DNA of 64,000 bases, from NCBI GenBank assembly GCA_963807015.1, contig CAWEAS010000002.1, forward strand, positions 428,570 through 492,569, given 5' to 3'. The notes under the pieces are model-generated. The model did no database searches. It was given only the letters and a program-made list of their open reading frames with translations, and was not told where the DNA came from. The DNA comes from JAJPKK01 sp963807015. Its GTDB lineage: Bacteria > Pseudomonadota > Alphaproteobacteria > Rhizobiales > Xanthobacteraceae. A program made the position numbers and the translations under genes. Shown here piece after piece: positions 1 to 8,342 of this stretch (positions are counted from its first letter, which is position 1; each line of letters starts with the position of its first letter).

Positions 1-1
1 C

Positions 2-550
2 GCGAAGGGCGACGAGGAACGGGCGCGGCGTTTTCGAGACGCCGCGCTGCCCCATCTCGACGACGTCTTCACGCTCGCGCGCTATCTCATGCGCAACGTC
101 GCGGATGCCGAGGATGCCGTGCAGGAATGCTATCTGCGGGCGCTACGCCATTTCGACACTTATCGCGGCCCGGCCATGAAGCCGTGGCTGCTGACGATAT
201 TGAGGAATGTCTGCATGGCTGAGTTTGCACGGCGCGGCAAGCAGGAGGTGCCCGCCGATGAGCCCGAGGACGAGTCCACACCCGAATTGGCGCCGTTGTG
301 GCAGGAACCCCACGCCTCCCCGGAAACAGAACTGCTGCGCCGGCAAGACGCAAACTCGATTCAACGACTGATCGCGGCGCTGCCGCAGCCGTTCCGCGAG
401 GCCGTCGTGCTGCGCGAGATAAACGACTTGTCGTATCAGGAGATCGCCGAAGTCGCCGGCGTGCCGGTCGGAACGGTGATGTCGCGGCTCGCTCGCGCGC
501 GATCGATGCTGCGCTCGTCCTGGAATGCCGCCGAAGGAACCACGACATGA
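2..550 (+). CDS. ECF-family RNA polymerase sigma factor (5' end outside window)
   Basis: The frame is open from the first bases of the window, so the start lies upstream; 182 residues are visible. The first half carries the sigma-70 region 2 signature (ADAEDAVQECYLRALRHF, then WLLTILRN), which binds core polymerase and the -10 element. The second half carries region 4 (LPQPFREAVVLREI, SYQEIAEVAGVPVGTVMSRL), the helix-turn-helix that reads the -35 element. There is no region 1 or 3, as in ECF (group IV) factors. The stop overlaps the start of the next gene (ATGA), whose product looks like its anti-sigma factor, so the two are probably co-translated and work as a regulator-antagonist pair. The inducing signal cannot be told from the sequence. 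Confidence 0.93.
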   Translation, partial: AKGDEERARRFRDAALPHLDDVFTLARYLMRNVADAEDAVQECYLRALRHFDTYRGPAMKPWLLTILRNVCMAEFARRGKQEVPADEPEDESTPELAPLWQEPHASPETELLRRQDANSIQRLIAALPQPFREAVVLREINDLSYQEIAEVAGVPVGTVMSRLARARSMLRSSWNAAEGTTT

Positions 551-1326
551 ACTGCGCCGAAGCCGAAATCATGCTTCATGCGCTGATCGACGATGAGCTC
601 GATGCGGTTCATACGCGCGAGGTCGAAGCGCATGTCGCGAGTTGTGCCGGGTGCGCCGAAAAGCTCGCCGCATTTCGCGCGATGCGCAGCGCTATCGGCG
701 CCGCGGGCCTCAAAGAAGCCGCGCCCGCCGCGCTTCGCAGCCGGATCGAAAGCGCGCTGCCGTCGCCTGCCGTCCCCACGGCGGCCCGGCGGAAATTGGT
801 CCAGCCGACCCGGCGCACATTCTTCGGCGGATTTGCGCTGGGCTCGGCGCTGTCGGCCGCGGTCGCTGCGAGTCTCGTGCTCGCGGTCTTCCGCAACGAT
901 CAGGACCAGTTCGTGGCGAACGAAGTCGTGTCCGCGCATATCCGCTCGCTGCAGCCCGGACACCTCACCGACGTCGAAACGAGCGACCAGCACACGGTCA
1001 AGCCGTGGTTCAACGGCAAGCTCGACGTCGCACCGCCCGTCATCGATCTCACCGCGCAAGGTTTCACGCTGCTCGGCGGCCGTCTCGACTATGTCGATCG
1101 CGAGCCGGTGGCCTCGATCGTCTATCAGCGACGCAAACACGTCATCAACCTGTTCGTCGCGCAGCGGCTGGGGGCGAGACAGGTCGGCGCAAAGGTCGAG
1201 ACGATCCAAGGCTACAATGTGCGCCATTGGTCGGAGGACGGCCTCGATTTTTGGGCGGTGAGCGACATTGCCGCGCCCGAGCTTGATGAGTTCGCCCAGA
1301 AAATCTCGGCGGCTCTGCGAACGTAA
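547..1326 (+). CDS. Transmembrane zinc-finger anti-sigma factor
   Basis: A 259-residue protein whose ATG overlaps the stop of the sigma factor gene. The N-terminal domain (residues 1-50) has the ZAS-type zinc-binding pattern His-x3-Cys-x2-Cys (HVASCAGC), which in this family holds the ECF sigma factor inactive. One hydrophobic segment follows at about residues 97-117 (FALGSALSAAVAASLVLAVF), so the C-terminal 140 residues should be periplasmic and could sense an envelope signal. The arrangement with the upstream sigma factor is typical of this pair. The start was chosen for the ATGA overlap; a longer frame upstream is only read-through of the sigma gene. Confidence 0.88.
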   Translation: MNCAEAEIMLHALIDDELDAVHTREVEAHVASCAGCAEKLAAFRAMRSAIGAAGLKEAAPAALRSRIESALPSPAVPTAARRKLVQPTRRTFFGGFALGSALSAAVAASLVLAVFRNDQDQFVANEVVSAHIRSLQPGHLTDVETSDQHTVKPWFNGKLDVAPPVIDLTAQGFTLLGGRLDYVDREPVASIVYQRRKHVINLFVAQRLGARQVGAKVETIQGYNVRHWSEDGLDFWAVSDIAAPELDEFAQKISAALRT

Positions 1327-1641
1327 GCCAAGCCTTCGTGACGACCCAAGCTTTGTCGACAATGATATTGATGCAGGTCTTGGCCAAAGTCCGATCGGTG
1401 ATCGGACGATAGGAGCGAGACAGCCTTCGGCTGCCACGCGCCGATGGATTTCCGCCAATCGCAGCCCGCGGCGCGTCAAAGCGCACTTTTAATTTCAAAA
1501 GCGACCCGTGCACGTCTGAGATCATCAACAATCAAATCGGGTCGCGGGTTGTCCCGAAGTTTTTAAACAATCGATTAAGAACGGGTTTGTTGCGCGAATG
1601 TTACCGCGCCATCTCAGACATTTTGACCGCGAGTTGAACAG
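1327..1641. other. Intergenic region with one inverted repeat
   Basis: A 315-bp gap between the anti-sigma factor and the TadG-like gene. It contains a perfect inverted repeat at 1389-1407 (arms GTCCGATC and GATCGGAC, 3-nt centre) and a shorter hairpin CAGCC-TTC-GGCTG near 1421-1433; neither has a T-tract. The AT-richer part just before 1642 probably holds the promoter of the next gene. Open frames here look like shadows. Confidence 0.5.
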
Positions 1642-3003
1642 ATGAAAACGATAGTCCAAGCCGCATTGGGCGCACCGTTCCGCAAGTACCTGTCCGACGA
1701 GAAGGGCAACCTGTCGGCGATCTTTGCTCTCACCTTGGTTCCTCTGGTCAGTCTCGTCGGCATGAGCGTCGATTACACCCGGGCGAACAAGATCAACGCG
1801 GCGATGCAAGCCGCCGCCGATGCGACGGCGCTGGCGATTTCGTCGAACGCGCCGAATCAGACTGCGTCCCAGTTGCAATCCAGCGCCCAGAGTTTTTACA
1901 CCGCGCTTTTCAACGACCCCAACGTGCAGGCTCTCAACGTCGCCGCGACCTACACCAACTCCAGCAGCTCGCAGGTGGTCGTAACCGCTTCCGCGCAAAT
2001 GAAGACGATGTTCATGAGCATCGTCGGATTGCCGAACGTCAACATCGCGACCTCGTCGACGACGACTTGGGGCTCGACGCGGCTGCGCGTCGCGCTCGTC
2101 CTCGACAACACCGGCTCGATGAGCCAGTACGGCAAGCTGACCGCGCTAAAGACCGCGACCAACAACCTGCTGACCCAGCTCAAGAACGCGGCGACAAATA
2201 ATGGCGATGTTTATGTTTCGATCGTCCCGTTCGTAAAAGATATCGCCGTCGATCCGATCAATTACACTCAGAACTGGGTCGACTGGACCGATTGGAACGC
2301 CAACAACGGCACCTGCGTCAACAGCGGCAACAATTGGGGATGGGGATGGGGCGGCAACAACTCATCGACCCAATCCAGCTGCAACGGAACCTGGACAGCG
2401 GCGAACCACAATACCTGGAACGGCTGCATCACCGATCGTGGCGACTCGAACGCGCCGGACAGCGGCAACTACGATACCAACGTCGTCGCGCCGACCACCG
2501 GCATCACGGCGACGCTCTTTCCGGCGGAGAGCTACTCGTCCTGCCCCGCCGCCGTGATGGGACTGAACTACAACTGGTCGACCATGACGACGGCGATCAA
2601 CAACATGAGCGCCAACGGCAACACCAACCAGGCCATCGGTCTCGCCTGGGGCTGGCTCTCGCTCGTCGGCGGCGGGCCGTTCACCGTTCCGCCGATGGCC
2701 TCCGGATATCAATATTCGCAAGTCATCATCCTTCTGACCGACGGACTGAACACCCAGGATCGCTGGTACACCAATCAGTCGTCCATAGACGCGCGTCAGC
2801 AGATGACCTGCACCAACATTAAAAAATCTGGCATCATTCTGTACACGATCCAGGTCAATACCGACGGCGATCCGACGTCGACCCTGCTCCAGAACTGCGC
2901 GTCCGATTCGAGCAAGTTCTTCCTGCTGACGTCGGCGAACCAGATCATCACGACCTTCAATCAGATCGGCACCAACCTGTCCCAGCTGCGCATTGCAAAA
3001 TAG
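1642..3003 (+). CDS. TadG-like pilus assembly protein with von Willebrand factor A domain
   Basis: A 453-residue protein. Residues 12-55 have the TadE/TadG layout: a short cytoplasmic leader, a hydrophobic segment (IFALTLVPLVSLVGMSVDYT) and the alanine-rich stretch (NKINAAMQAAADATALAIS) typical of Flp-pilus pseudopilin-like proteins. A vWA domain follows, with the MIDAS motif DNTGSMS at about residues 154-160 and a later LLTDG. Between them lies an unusual Asn/Trp/Gly/Ser-rich insert (about residues 213-275). TadG homologues sit in the inner membrane of the tight-adherence pilus machine, but no other tad gene is present here, so its role is open. The start has no strong ribosome-binding site but fits the leader length. 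Confidence 0.85.
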   Translation: MKTIVQAALGAPFRKYLSDEKGNLSAIFALTLVPLVSLVGMSVDYTRANKINAAMQAAADATALAISSNAPNQTASQLQSSAQSFYTALFNDPNVQALNVAATYTNSSSSQVVVTASAQMKTMFMSIVGLPNVNIATSSTTTWGSTRLRVALVLDNTGSMSQYGKLTALKTATNNLLTQLKNAATNNGDVYVSIVPFVKDIAVDPINYTQNWVDWTDWNANNGTCVNSGNNWGWGWGGNNSSTQSSCNGTWTAANHNTWNGCITDRGDSNAPDSGNYDTNVVAPTTGITATLFPAESYSSCPAAVMGLNYNWSTMTTAINNMSANGNTNQAIGLAWGWLSLVGGGPFTVPPMASGYQYSQVIILLTDGLNTQDRWYTNQSSIDARQQMTCTNIKKSGIILYTIQVNTDGDPTSTLLQNCASDSSKFFLLTSANQIITTFNQIGTNLSQLRIAK

Positions 3004-3149
3004 ACGGCGCCGTTTCGACGAACGCGAAATGCGAACCGCGCCCATGACTCGCGGGTCGGCTCGCGCATCGCGGTGGGGGCAGGTTTCGGCGCATCCCGGA
3101 TTTATGATAGCGTTTGTTTCAAAGTTTGCGTTTGCAGGGACATCAGCCA

Positions 3150-3809
3150 ATGAACGGCGTCCACGACATGGGCGGCATGCACGGCTTCGGCAAAGTCGAA
3201 GCCGAGGCGAACGAGCCGGTCTTTCACGCCGCGTGGGAAGCGCGCGTGCTGGCGATGAATCGAGCGATGGGCTCGCTCGGAGTCTGGAACATCGACATCG
3301 GCCGATTCTCCCGCGAGAAGCTGCCGCCTGAGGTCTATCTCGGCAGCAGCTATTATCGGAAATGGGAGCTCGGGCTCGAAGACATGTGCGTCGAGTTCGG
3401 CCTCGTGGGCGAGGACGAACTCGCGGCCGGCCATGCGCTTCGCCCGGCGGCGCCAACGAAGCGGACGTTGCCTGCGGCCGATGCGCCAAGGCTCCTGTCG
3501 CGCGGGGATTTTGCGCGGCCCGCACCGGGACCGGCAAAATTCAAGCCCGGCGATCGCGTGCACACCCGCAACATCAATCCGACAAGCCACACGCGCCTGC
3601 CGCGTTACGCGCGCGGCCATGTGGGGACCGTCGAACGCGTGCGCGGCTGCCATGTTTTTCCGGATGCGGTCGTTGCCGGCAAAGGCGAGGACCCGCATTG
3701 GCTTTACACCGTCGTGTTCGACGGGCGCGAACTGTGGGGCGACGACGCCGATCCGACCGTCAAGGTCTCGATTGAGGCCTGGGAGCCTTATCTCGAGCAT
3801 GCGCGCTGA
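3150..3809 (+). CDS. nthB: Nitrile hydratase beta subunit
   Basis: A 219-residue protein starting with the family-typical MNGVHDMGGMHGFG. The N-terminal helical part contains YYRKWELGLEDM; the C-terminal SH3-like barrel contains KFKPGDRVHTRNINP, GHVGTVERV and the terminal VSIEAWEPYLE. Nitrile hydratase converts nitriles to amides; the metal site with its Cys-rich claw is in the alpha subunit, and the beta subunit contributes arginines that bind it. The ATG at 3150 was preferred to an upstream in-frame codon at 3114 because it matches the family N terminus. It overlaps the accessory gene by 11 bp. No alpha subunit gene is present on either side, which is abnormal for this normally alpha-beta-accessory cluster. 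Confidence 0.92.
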   Translation: MNGVHDMGGMHGFGKVEAEANEPVFHAAWEARVLAMNRAMGSLGVWNIDIGRFSREKLPPEVYLGSSYYRKWELGLEDMCVEFGLVGEDELAAGHALRPAAPTKRTLPAADAPRLLSRGDFARPAPGPAKFKPGDRVHTRNINPTSHTRLPRYARGHVGTVERVRGCHVFPDAVVAGKGEDPHWLYTVVFDGRELWGDDADPTVKVSIEAWEPYLEHAR

Positions 3810-4209
3810 AGGTCAGGCCGCGATCGATTCCGCTGCCGCGGAGCGGGCCACGCGCTCGGTCCCGGGCATTCCCGCGGACGCCGGCGGTCCGGTGTTTCGC
3901 GAACCGTGGGAGGCCCAGGCCTTCGCCATGGCGGTGGCCCTGGAAGGGCGCGGCCTGTTCACGTGGGGCGAATGGGCCGCGATGCTCGGCGAGGAGATCA
4001 AGGCCGCGCAGAGTGCCGGCGATCCCGACACCGGCGAGACCTATTACCGTCACTGGCTCGCGGCGCTGGAGCGCATGGTTGCCACGAAAGGCGTCGCCGA
4101 CCCGGCGCTCGTCGCACGCTACCGCGAGGCGTGGCATCGCGCGGCAGAGCGCACGCCGCACGGCACGCCGATCGAACTCAGTTCGCGAGATTTCGAATCG
4201 AACTCGTGA
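3799..4209 (+). CDS. Nitrile hydratase accessory protein
   Basis: A 136-residue protein starting inside the 3' end of the beta subunit gene in another frame (11-bp overlap), implying translational coupling. It resembles the N-terminal half of nitrile hydratase beta subunits (FREPWEAQAFAMAVAL, FTWGEWAAMLGEEI, YYRHWLAALERMV), the hallmark of the accessory/activator family thought to help metal loading or alpha-subunit maturation. Its normal client, the alpha subunit, is not encoded in this window. The 3' end overlaps the convergent CAP-domain gene by 32 bp. Confidence 0.85.
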   Translation: MRAEGQAAIDSAAAERATRSVPGIPADAGGPVFREPWEAQAFAMAVALEGRGLFTWGEWAAMLGEEIKAAQSAGDPDTGETYYRHWLAALERMVATKGVADPALVARYREAWHRAAERTPHGTPIELSSRDFESNS

Positions 4210-4792
4210 AGCTGTGCCAGGCTGATCCGAGCGAATCCATCACGCCGGGCCCGCTCGCCGGCGCGCCCCACGACGGCGAGTCGGACGCGGTCTGCGGCCC
4301 GCCGCCGGTCCCGGCAATGACCCGCCCGCCTCGCACCTTGCCGGTCGATTTGTGGCCGATCACCATCGCCCAGAACACCTTGTAGCGGGTGTTCTCGTTG
4401 CGGGAGACGGCGACCCCGATGATGTCAGCATCGCCCAGCAGCAGATTCTGATTGTGCCCGGGCGAGTGCTGCCACATCCGCAAAGTATCGGGCCAGGTCT
4501 TCGTGCCGGCCGCGATGTTCTCGCCGGCGGAGTCGGTGCCCGACCCGGCGATCCGCGTATGAAAGGATCCCGCGACGTCGTGCTCCATGATGCCGGTCGA
4601 GGCCATCGCCTTGGCCTGCCGTTCCGCGACGGCCGTCAGGTTGGCGTCGACTTTGACGGGCTTTAGTCCGTGTTCGCGCCGGTACTGAGAGATGAGCGCG
4701 ATGATGTCATCCTCGGCGCGCGCCGGCAGTGCCGCACAAACGGCAGCAAATACCAGCGCGGCGATGACCGCTGATTTCCGTTCCCCCATCAT
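4178..4792 (-). CDS. Secreted CAP (SCP/PR-1) domain protein
   Basis: A 204-residue protein with an N-terminal signal peptide (VIAALVFAAVCAALPARA, cleavage near residue 26). The CAP fold is recognisable from the helix ISQYRREHGLKPV at the start, HDVAGSF, SAGENIAAG and the C-terminal signature MWQHSPGHNQNLL. Bacterial CAP proteins are extracytoplasmic and of mostly unknown function. A Gly/Ser/Pro-rich tail of about 50 residues follows the domain. It lies 71 bp downstream of the Bug-family gene on the same strand and may be co-transcribed with it. A second ATG directly follows the chosen one. Confidence 0.85.
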   Translation of the reverse strand: MMGERKSAVIAALVFAAVCAALPARAEDDIIALISQYRREHGLKPVKVDANLTAVAERQAKAMASTGIMEHDVAGSFHTRIAGSGTDSAGENIAAGTKTWPDTLRMWQHSPGHNQNLLLGDADIIGVAVSRNENTRYKVFWAMVIGHKSTGKVRGGRVIAGTGGGPQTASDSPSWGAPASGPGVMDSLGSAWHSFTSSIRNLAN

Positions 4793-4863
4793 GACCCCCG
4801 CTCATTGCGCGGCCCGCCGCGCAAACTCACATTCCCCTTCAAGACTTCCAAAGCGCCGGCCGC

Positions 4864-5925
4864 TCAGTCAGCCTTGGCGCCGGAAAATTTGACGACCTTC
4901 GACCATTTCTCGGTCTCGGCGGCGATCAGGCTGCCGAATTCGGCGGGCGAACCCGGAAGCTCGGTCGTTCCCATATCGGCAAGCTTGGTCTTGATCTTCG
5001 GTGCGGCAAGACCGGCATTGGTCGCTTGGTTGAGCTTGGCGATGATTTCGGGCGGCGTGCCCTTCGGAACGCCGAGGCCGTACCATTGGCTCGCCTCGAA
5101 GCCGGGCAGGAATTCATCGACCGCCGGCACATCCGGCAAAGCGCGCGAGCGCTCGGCTGTCGTCACGGCGAGGGGTCGCAGTTTGCCGGCTCGAATGTAT
5201 TCAAGCGTCGCCAGCATCGGCGCAAAATAAATCTGCACCTGGCCACCGACGAGATCGGTCAATGCCGGCGCCGCCCCGCGATACGGCACGTGCACCAGAG
5301 TGACGCCGGTCATCATTTTGAAGAGTTCGCCCGACAGGTGGGACGCAGCGCCGACGCCGCCCGATGCCATCGTGACCTTGCCGGGATTGCCGCGGGCATA
5401 AGCGACGAATTCCTTGAAGGTCTTGGCCGGGACCGACGGATGAACCGTCATGATGTTCGGCTCGCGGCCAAGACTCGCGACCGGCTCGATGTCCCGGATC
5501 ACATTGAAGTTGAGGTGCTCGTAAAGCGTCGCATTGATGGCGTTTGCCGCGCTGACGAGGAGGAGCGTGTAGCCGTCGGGCGACGCCTTCACCACTGCCT
5601 CGGTGCCGATATTGGTGCCGGCGCCCGGTCGATCTTCGACCAGGAACGTCTGGCCAAGTTCATCGGAAAGCCATTGTGAAATGAGGCGCGCGATGATGTC
5701 GGCGGAGCCGCCGGCCGCATAGCCGACGATGACGCGCACCGGCCGCGTCGGATAGTCGAAGGCGCGCGCGAATCGCGGCAGGCTCGGCACCGCCGCAGCC
5801 GCGACGGCGGCCTGCAGGAATCGGCGGCGACCAAGGCTGCTTGCAATCCCCCGAGCTAAGCCCCGAACCTGTTCCACCCGACCAAATACCTCGATTAAAA
5901 CCCCACTTGCCGCGATGCTACCCAC
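4864..5925 (-). CDS. Bug/TctC-family tripartite tricarboxylate transporter substrate-binding protein
   Basis: A periplasmic solute-binding protein of 353 residues from a GTG start; a GTG at 5877 would give a shorter and more typical leader. A twin-arginine-like signal (GRRRFLQAAVAAAA) precedes the mature part. Family landmarks are PTRPVRVIVGYAAGGSADIIAR, the Bug motif DRPGAGTNIGTEAVVKASPDGYTLL, and HVPYRGAAPALTDLVGGQV. Bug proteins bind carboxylates or other small anions; many, like this one, have no TctA/TctB membrane genes nearby, so the ligand cannot be inferred. Confidence 0.9.
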   Translation of the reverse strand: MGSIAASGVLIEVFGRVEQVRGLARGIASSLGRRRFLQAAVAAAAVPSLPRFARAFDYPTRPVRVIVGYAAGGSADIIARLISQWLSDELGQTFLVEDRPGAGTNIGTEAVVKASPDGYTLLLVSAANAINATLYEHLNFNVIRDIEPVASLGREPNIMTVHPSVPAKTFKEFVAYARGNPGKVTMASGGVGAASHLSGELFKMMTGVTLVHVPYRGAAPALTDLVGGQVQIYFAPMLATLEYIRAGKLRPLAVTTAERSRALPDVPAVDEFLPGFEASQWYGLGVPKGTPPEIIAKLNQATNAGLAAPKIKTKLADMGTTELPGSPAEFGSLIAAETEKWSKVVKFSGAKAD

Positions 5926-6026
5926 CGCGATCTTACGGCGAAAAATAGGTCAGATTAAGAAGAATATGGCCGGAAAGCGCAAACCGGGTAGGAGCGCTCG
6001 AGTGAGATCAAACCGCGCACCGCGGT

Positions 6027-7268
6027 TCAGCTTGCGGGCGGGGCCGCTTCCGCGGTGCGGACATGCTCGGGGCGAACGCCGATGCCGATCACGCGCGCCG
6101 GAATGCCGCGCAAGGCCGGAAACCACTCGAACAGCTTGAGGATCGCGGGCGGACGGGGCCGCGCGGTCCCGGCTAGCACCGGGCTGATAACGTGGTTCTG
6201 GATGATGAGCTGAATCCGTTGCGTCACCTTGGTAGGCCAGATGCGCCGCGCTTGAACCCCGGCGAGGTGATCCGTGGTCAAGGTGCGGTTGCGCAGCGGG
6301 TCGGCAAGGATATTGGCGGCCGCCACGGCATCCTGGACCGCGAGGTTGATGCCGACGCCGCCGATCGGCGACATGGCGTGCGCGGCGTCGCCGATGCACA
6401 GCAGGCCGGGCCGGTACCACTGAGTGAGACGATCGACCGCGACCGTGAGCAGCTTGACGTCATCCCAGCTCTTGAGCTCGTCGACGCGGTCGCCAAGCCA
6501 CGGCGACATGTCGAGGACCATACGGCGGAATTCGGCGATCTCCCGCTTGCGCAGTTCGCCGAGCGAACCCTTCGGGATGATGTAAGCGCACTGCCAATAG
6601 TCGCCGCGGTCGAGCATGATGAAGATGCGGCCGGCCTCGATATGGCCGAACGCTTCGGTCACGTCGCCCTGCTTGCGCGAAAGCCGCATCCACAGCACGT
6701 CCATCGGCGCACCGATGTCGTTCACCTGGAACCCGGCTCGCTCGCGCACGGTCGAGTGTCGTCCGTCGGCGCCGACGACGAGATCGGCCTTGATCTCGAC
6801 GGGACCGTCCGGGCCGGTGGCCTTAAGGCCGATGACGCGCCCGTCCGCCTCGATGAGGTCGGTCGCATCCGTCTGCATCAACAGATGGAAGCCTTGATAG
6901 CGAGCGCCGTGCGCCGCCAGGAAGTTCAGAAAGTCCCATTGCGGCATGAAGGCGATGAACTTGCAGACCGTCGGCAGGCCGCTGAAATCCGCCAGGGTCA
7001 CCGAGGTGTCGCCGATCTGCCCGGAGAGCTGGCGCACCTTGTGGTGCGGCTGGGCAAGAAATTCATCCAGCAATCCGAGCTCATGCATAAGCTGCAGCGT
7101 GGACGGATGGATGGTGTCGCCGCGGAAATCGCGAAGAAAATCCTTGTGCTTTTCGAGGATCACAACGTCGACGCCGGCCCGTGCCAGCAGGAACCCCAGC
7201 ATCATGCCGGCCGGACCACCGCCGACGATGCAGCAACGTGTCGAGAGTGTTTTGGTAGCCATGGCCAT
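6027..7268 (-). CDS. FAD-dependent monooxygenase (aromatic-ring hydroxylase type)
   Basis: A 413-residue class A flavoprotein monooxygenase. The N-terminal Rossmann motif GGGPAGMMLGFLLARAG (residues 11-30) binds the FAD ADP moiety, a DG motif (VVGADGRHSTVR) lies near residue 170, and the FAD-ribityl motif GDAAHAMSPIGGVGINLA near residue 295. This is the p-hydroxybenzoate hydroxylase / UbiH superfamily, which hydroxylates phenolic or similar substrates using NAD(P)H and oxygen. There is no signal peptide and no pathway partner nearby, so the substrate is unknown. A short non-coding gap separates it from the divergent His-rich protein gene. Confidence 0.9.
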   Translation of the reverse strand: MAMATKTLSTRCCIVGGGPAGMMLGFLLARAGVDVVILEKHKDFLRDFRGDTIHPSTLQLMHELGLLDEFLAQPHHKVRQLSGQIGDTSVTLADFSGLPTVCKFIAFMPQWDFLNFLAAHGARYQGFHLLMQTDATDLIEADGRVIGLKATGPDGPVEIKADLVVGADGRHSTVRERAGFQVNDIGAPMDVLWMRLSRKQGDVTEAFGHIEAGRIFIMLDRGDYWQCAYIIPKGSLGELRKREIAEFRRMVLDMSPWLGDRVDELKSWDDVKLLTVAVDRLTQWYRPGLLCIGDAAHAMSPIGGVGINLAVQDAVAAANILADPLRNRTLTTDHLAGVQARRIWPTKVTQRIQLIIQNHVISPVLAGTARPRPPAILKLFEWFPALRGIPARVIGIGVRPEHVRTAEAAPPAS

Positions 7269-7505
7269 TCACCGCGCCCGCTCGTTCCAGACGGCGGGTA
7301 GGAGGATTGTGCCGATTCTGTCCTGATTCGGAAACGTCGAAGCGCAATCGTAAGGAAAACGGATGGTTTCAGCTCGTCGGCGTCCAGGGCAGGACCCGCT
7401 CGCGACATCCTCACGAACCTTTGAACCTGTTTGCCGCCTCCTCCGACGAATGATCACGACCCGTTCAAAAGCCAGGACGGACCCAAAAACAGAGGAGAGA
7501 TCAAA

Positions 7506-8291
7506 ATGTTGTCCCGCAAGACGTTCTTTGCTCTCGTCGCGGCCACCCTGGTGGCGGGCACTTTCGCTGCAACAGAGGCTTCGGCCCGCGGCTTCGGCGG
7601 CGGTGGTCACTTCGGCGGCGGCGGCCATTTCGGTGGCGGACATTTCGGCGGCGGCGGCCACTTCGGCGGCGGCGGCGGCCATCACTTCGCGAACTTCGGC
7701 GGCGGCCGGCACTTTGGCGGCGGCCACAGCTTCGGGGGCCACAACTTCGCGCACAATAATTTCGCACACCACAACTTCAGCAATCATAATTTCGGCAACC
7801 ACAACTTCGCCCACAACAACTTCGCCCACAACAACCTCGCCCACAACCACCTGGGTAACCACCTGGGTAACCACCTGGGGAACCACCTGGGCAACCACAA
7901 CCACATGGCCTTCAACCACCACGGCCAGAAGTTCTGGTGGCATAGCCGCCCGCACTGGTGGATTGGCGGTTACTCGTTCGCCGATGCCGATCCGAGCGAT
8001 GACTCTGACGATACGACGGACACCAACTACACCGCGCCGAGCTACTCTTATAATACCCCGGCCCCCTATTCGCAGCCGGCGAACTACACTCAGCCGCAGC
8101 AGTATCAGCAGGCTCCGCAAAATCAGCAGCAGGCCCAGGCTCCCTGCAGCTGCCTGACCAAGGAGTACCTGCCGGAGGGCGGCGTCCTGTTCAGCGACAA
8201 CTGCACGAAGGAACAGGCGATGGCGACACCCGAGGAGCTGAAGGCCCAACAGAGCCAAGCATCCAACTCTAGCAACTATCAGAGCAACTGA
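7506..8291 (+). CDS. Secreted Gly/His/Asn-rich repeat protein
   Basis: A 261-residue protein with a clear signal peptide (KTFFALVAATLVAGTFAATEASA). The mature part begins with repeats of the type GGGGHFGG, passes into about ten units of 5 then 4 residues (HNFAH, NNFAH, HNFSN, then NHLG four times), and continues with a WW-rich segment (KFWWHSRPHWWIGG), an acidic stretch, a Gln/Pro/Tyr-rich region and a small Cys-containing end (CSCLTKEYLPEGGVLFSDNC). The periodic Phe/Leu every 4-5 residues resembles a short solenoid, and the many histidines suggest metal binding; both are inference. The ATG at 7506 follows a good ribosome-binding site (GAGGAGAG). A strong terminator follows directly. Confidence 0.8.
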   Translation: MLSRKTFFALVAATLVAGTFAATEASARGFGGGGHFGGGGHFGGGHFGGGGHFGGGGGHHFANFGGGRHFGGGHSFGGHNFAHNNFAHHNFSNHNFGNHNFAHNNFAHNNLAHNHLGNHLGNHLGNHLGNHNHMAFNHHGQKFWWHSRPHWWIGGYSFADADPSDDSDDTTDTNYTAPSYSYNTPAPYSQPANYTQPQQYQQAPQNQQQAQAPCSCLTKEYLPEGGVLFSDNCTKEQAMATPEELKAQQSQASNSSNYQSN

Positions 8292-8310
8292 TTGATATCC
8301 CCCAACCTAA

Positions 8311-8337
8311 AACCCCGGCTCCGGCCGGGGTTTTTTT
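8311..8337. terminator. Rho-independent (bidirectional) terminator
   Basis: Stem CCCCGGC / GCCGGGG with loop TCCG, followed by seven T on the plus strand and preceded by four A, so it can act in both directions. It lies between the His-rich protein gene and the convergent GGT-like gene. Confidence 0.9.
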
Positions 8338-8342
8338 ATGGC

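Noticed and set aside
436..1479. Long open frame on the minus strand opposite the anti-sigma factor
   Set aside because: Arg-rich shadow of a well-supported gene; no domain or start signal.
2362..3537. 391-codon minus-strand frame across the TadG-like and nitrile hydratase genes
   Set aside because: It spans two real genes on the other strand and has the Arg/Ala-rich composition of a high-GC shadow frame.
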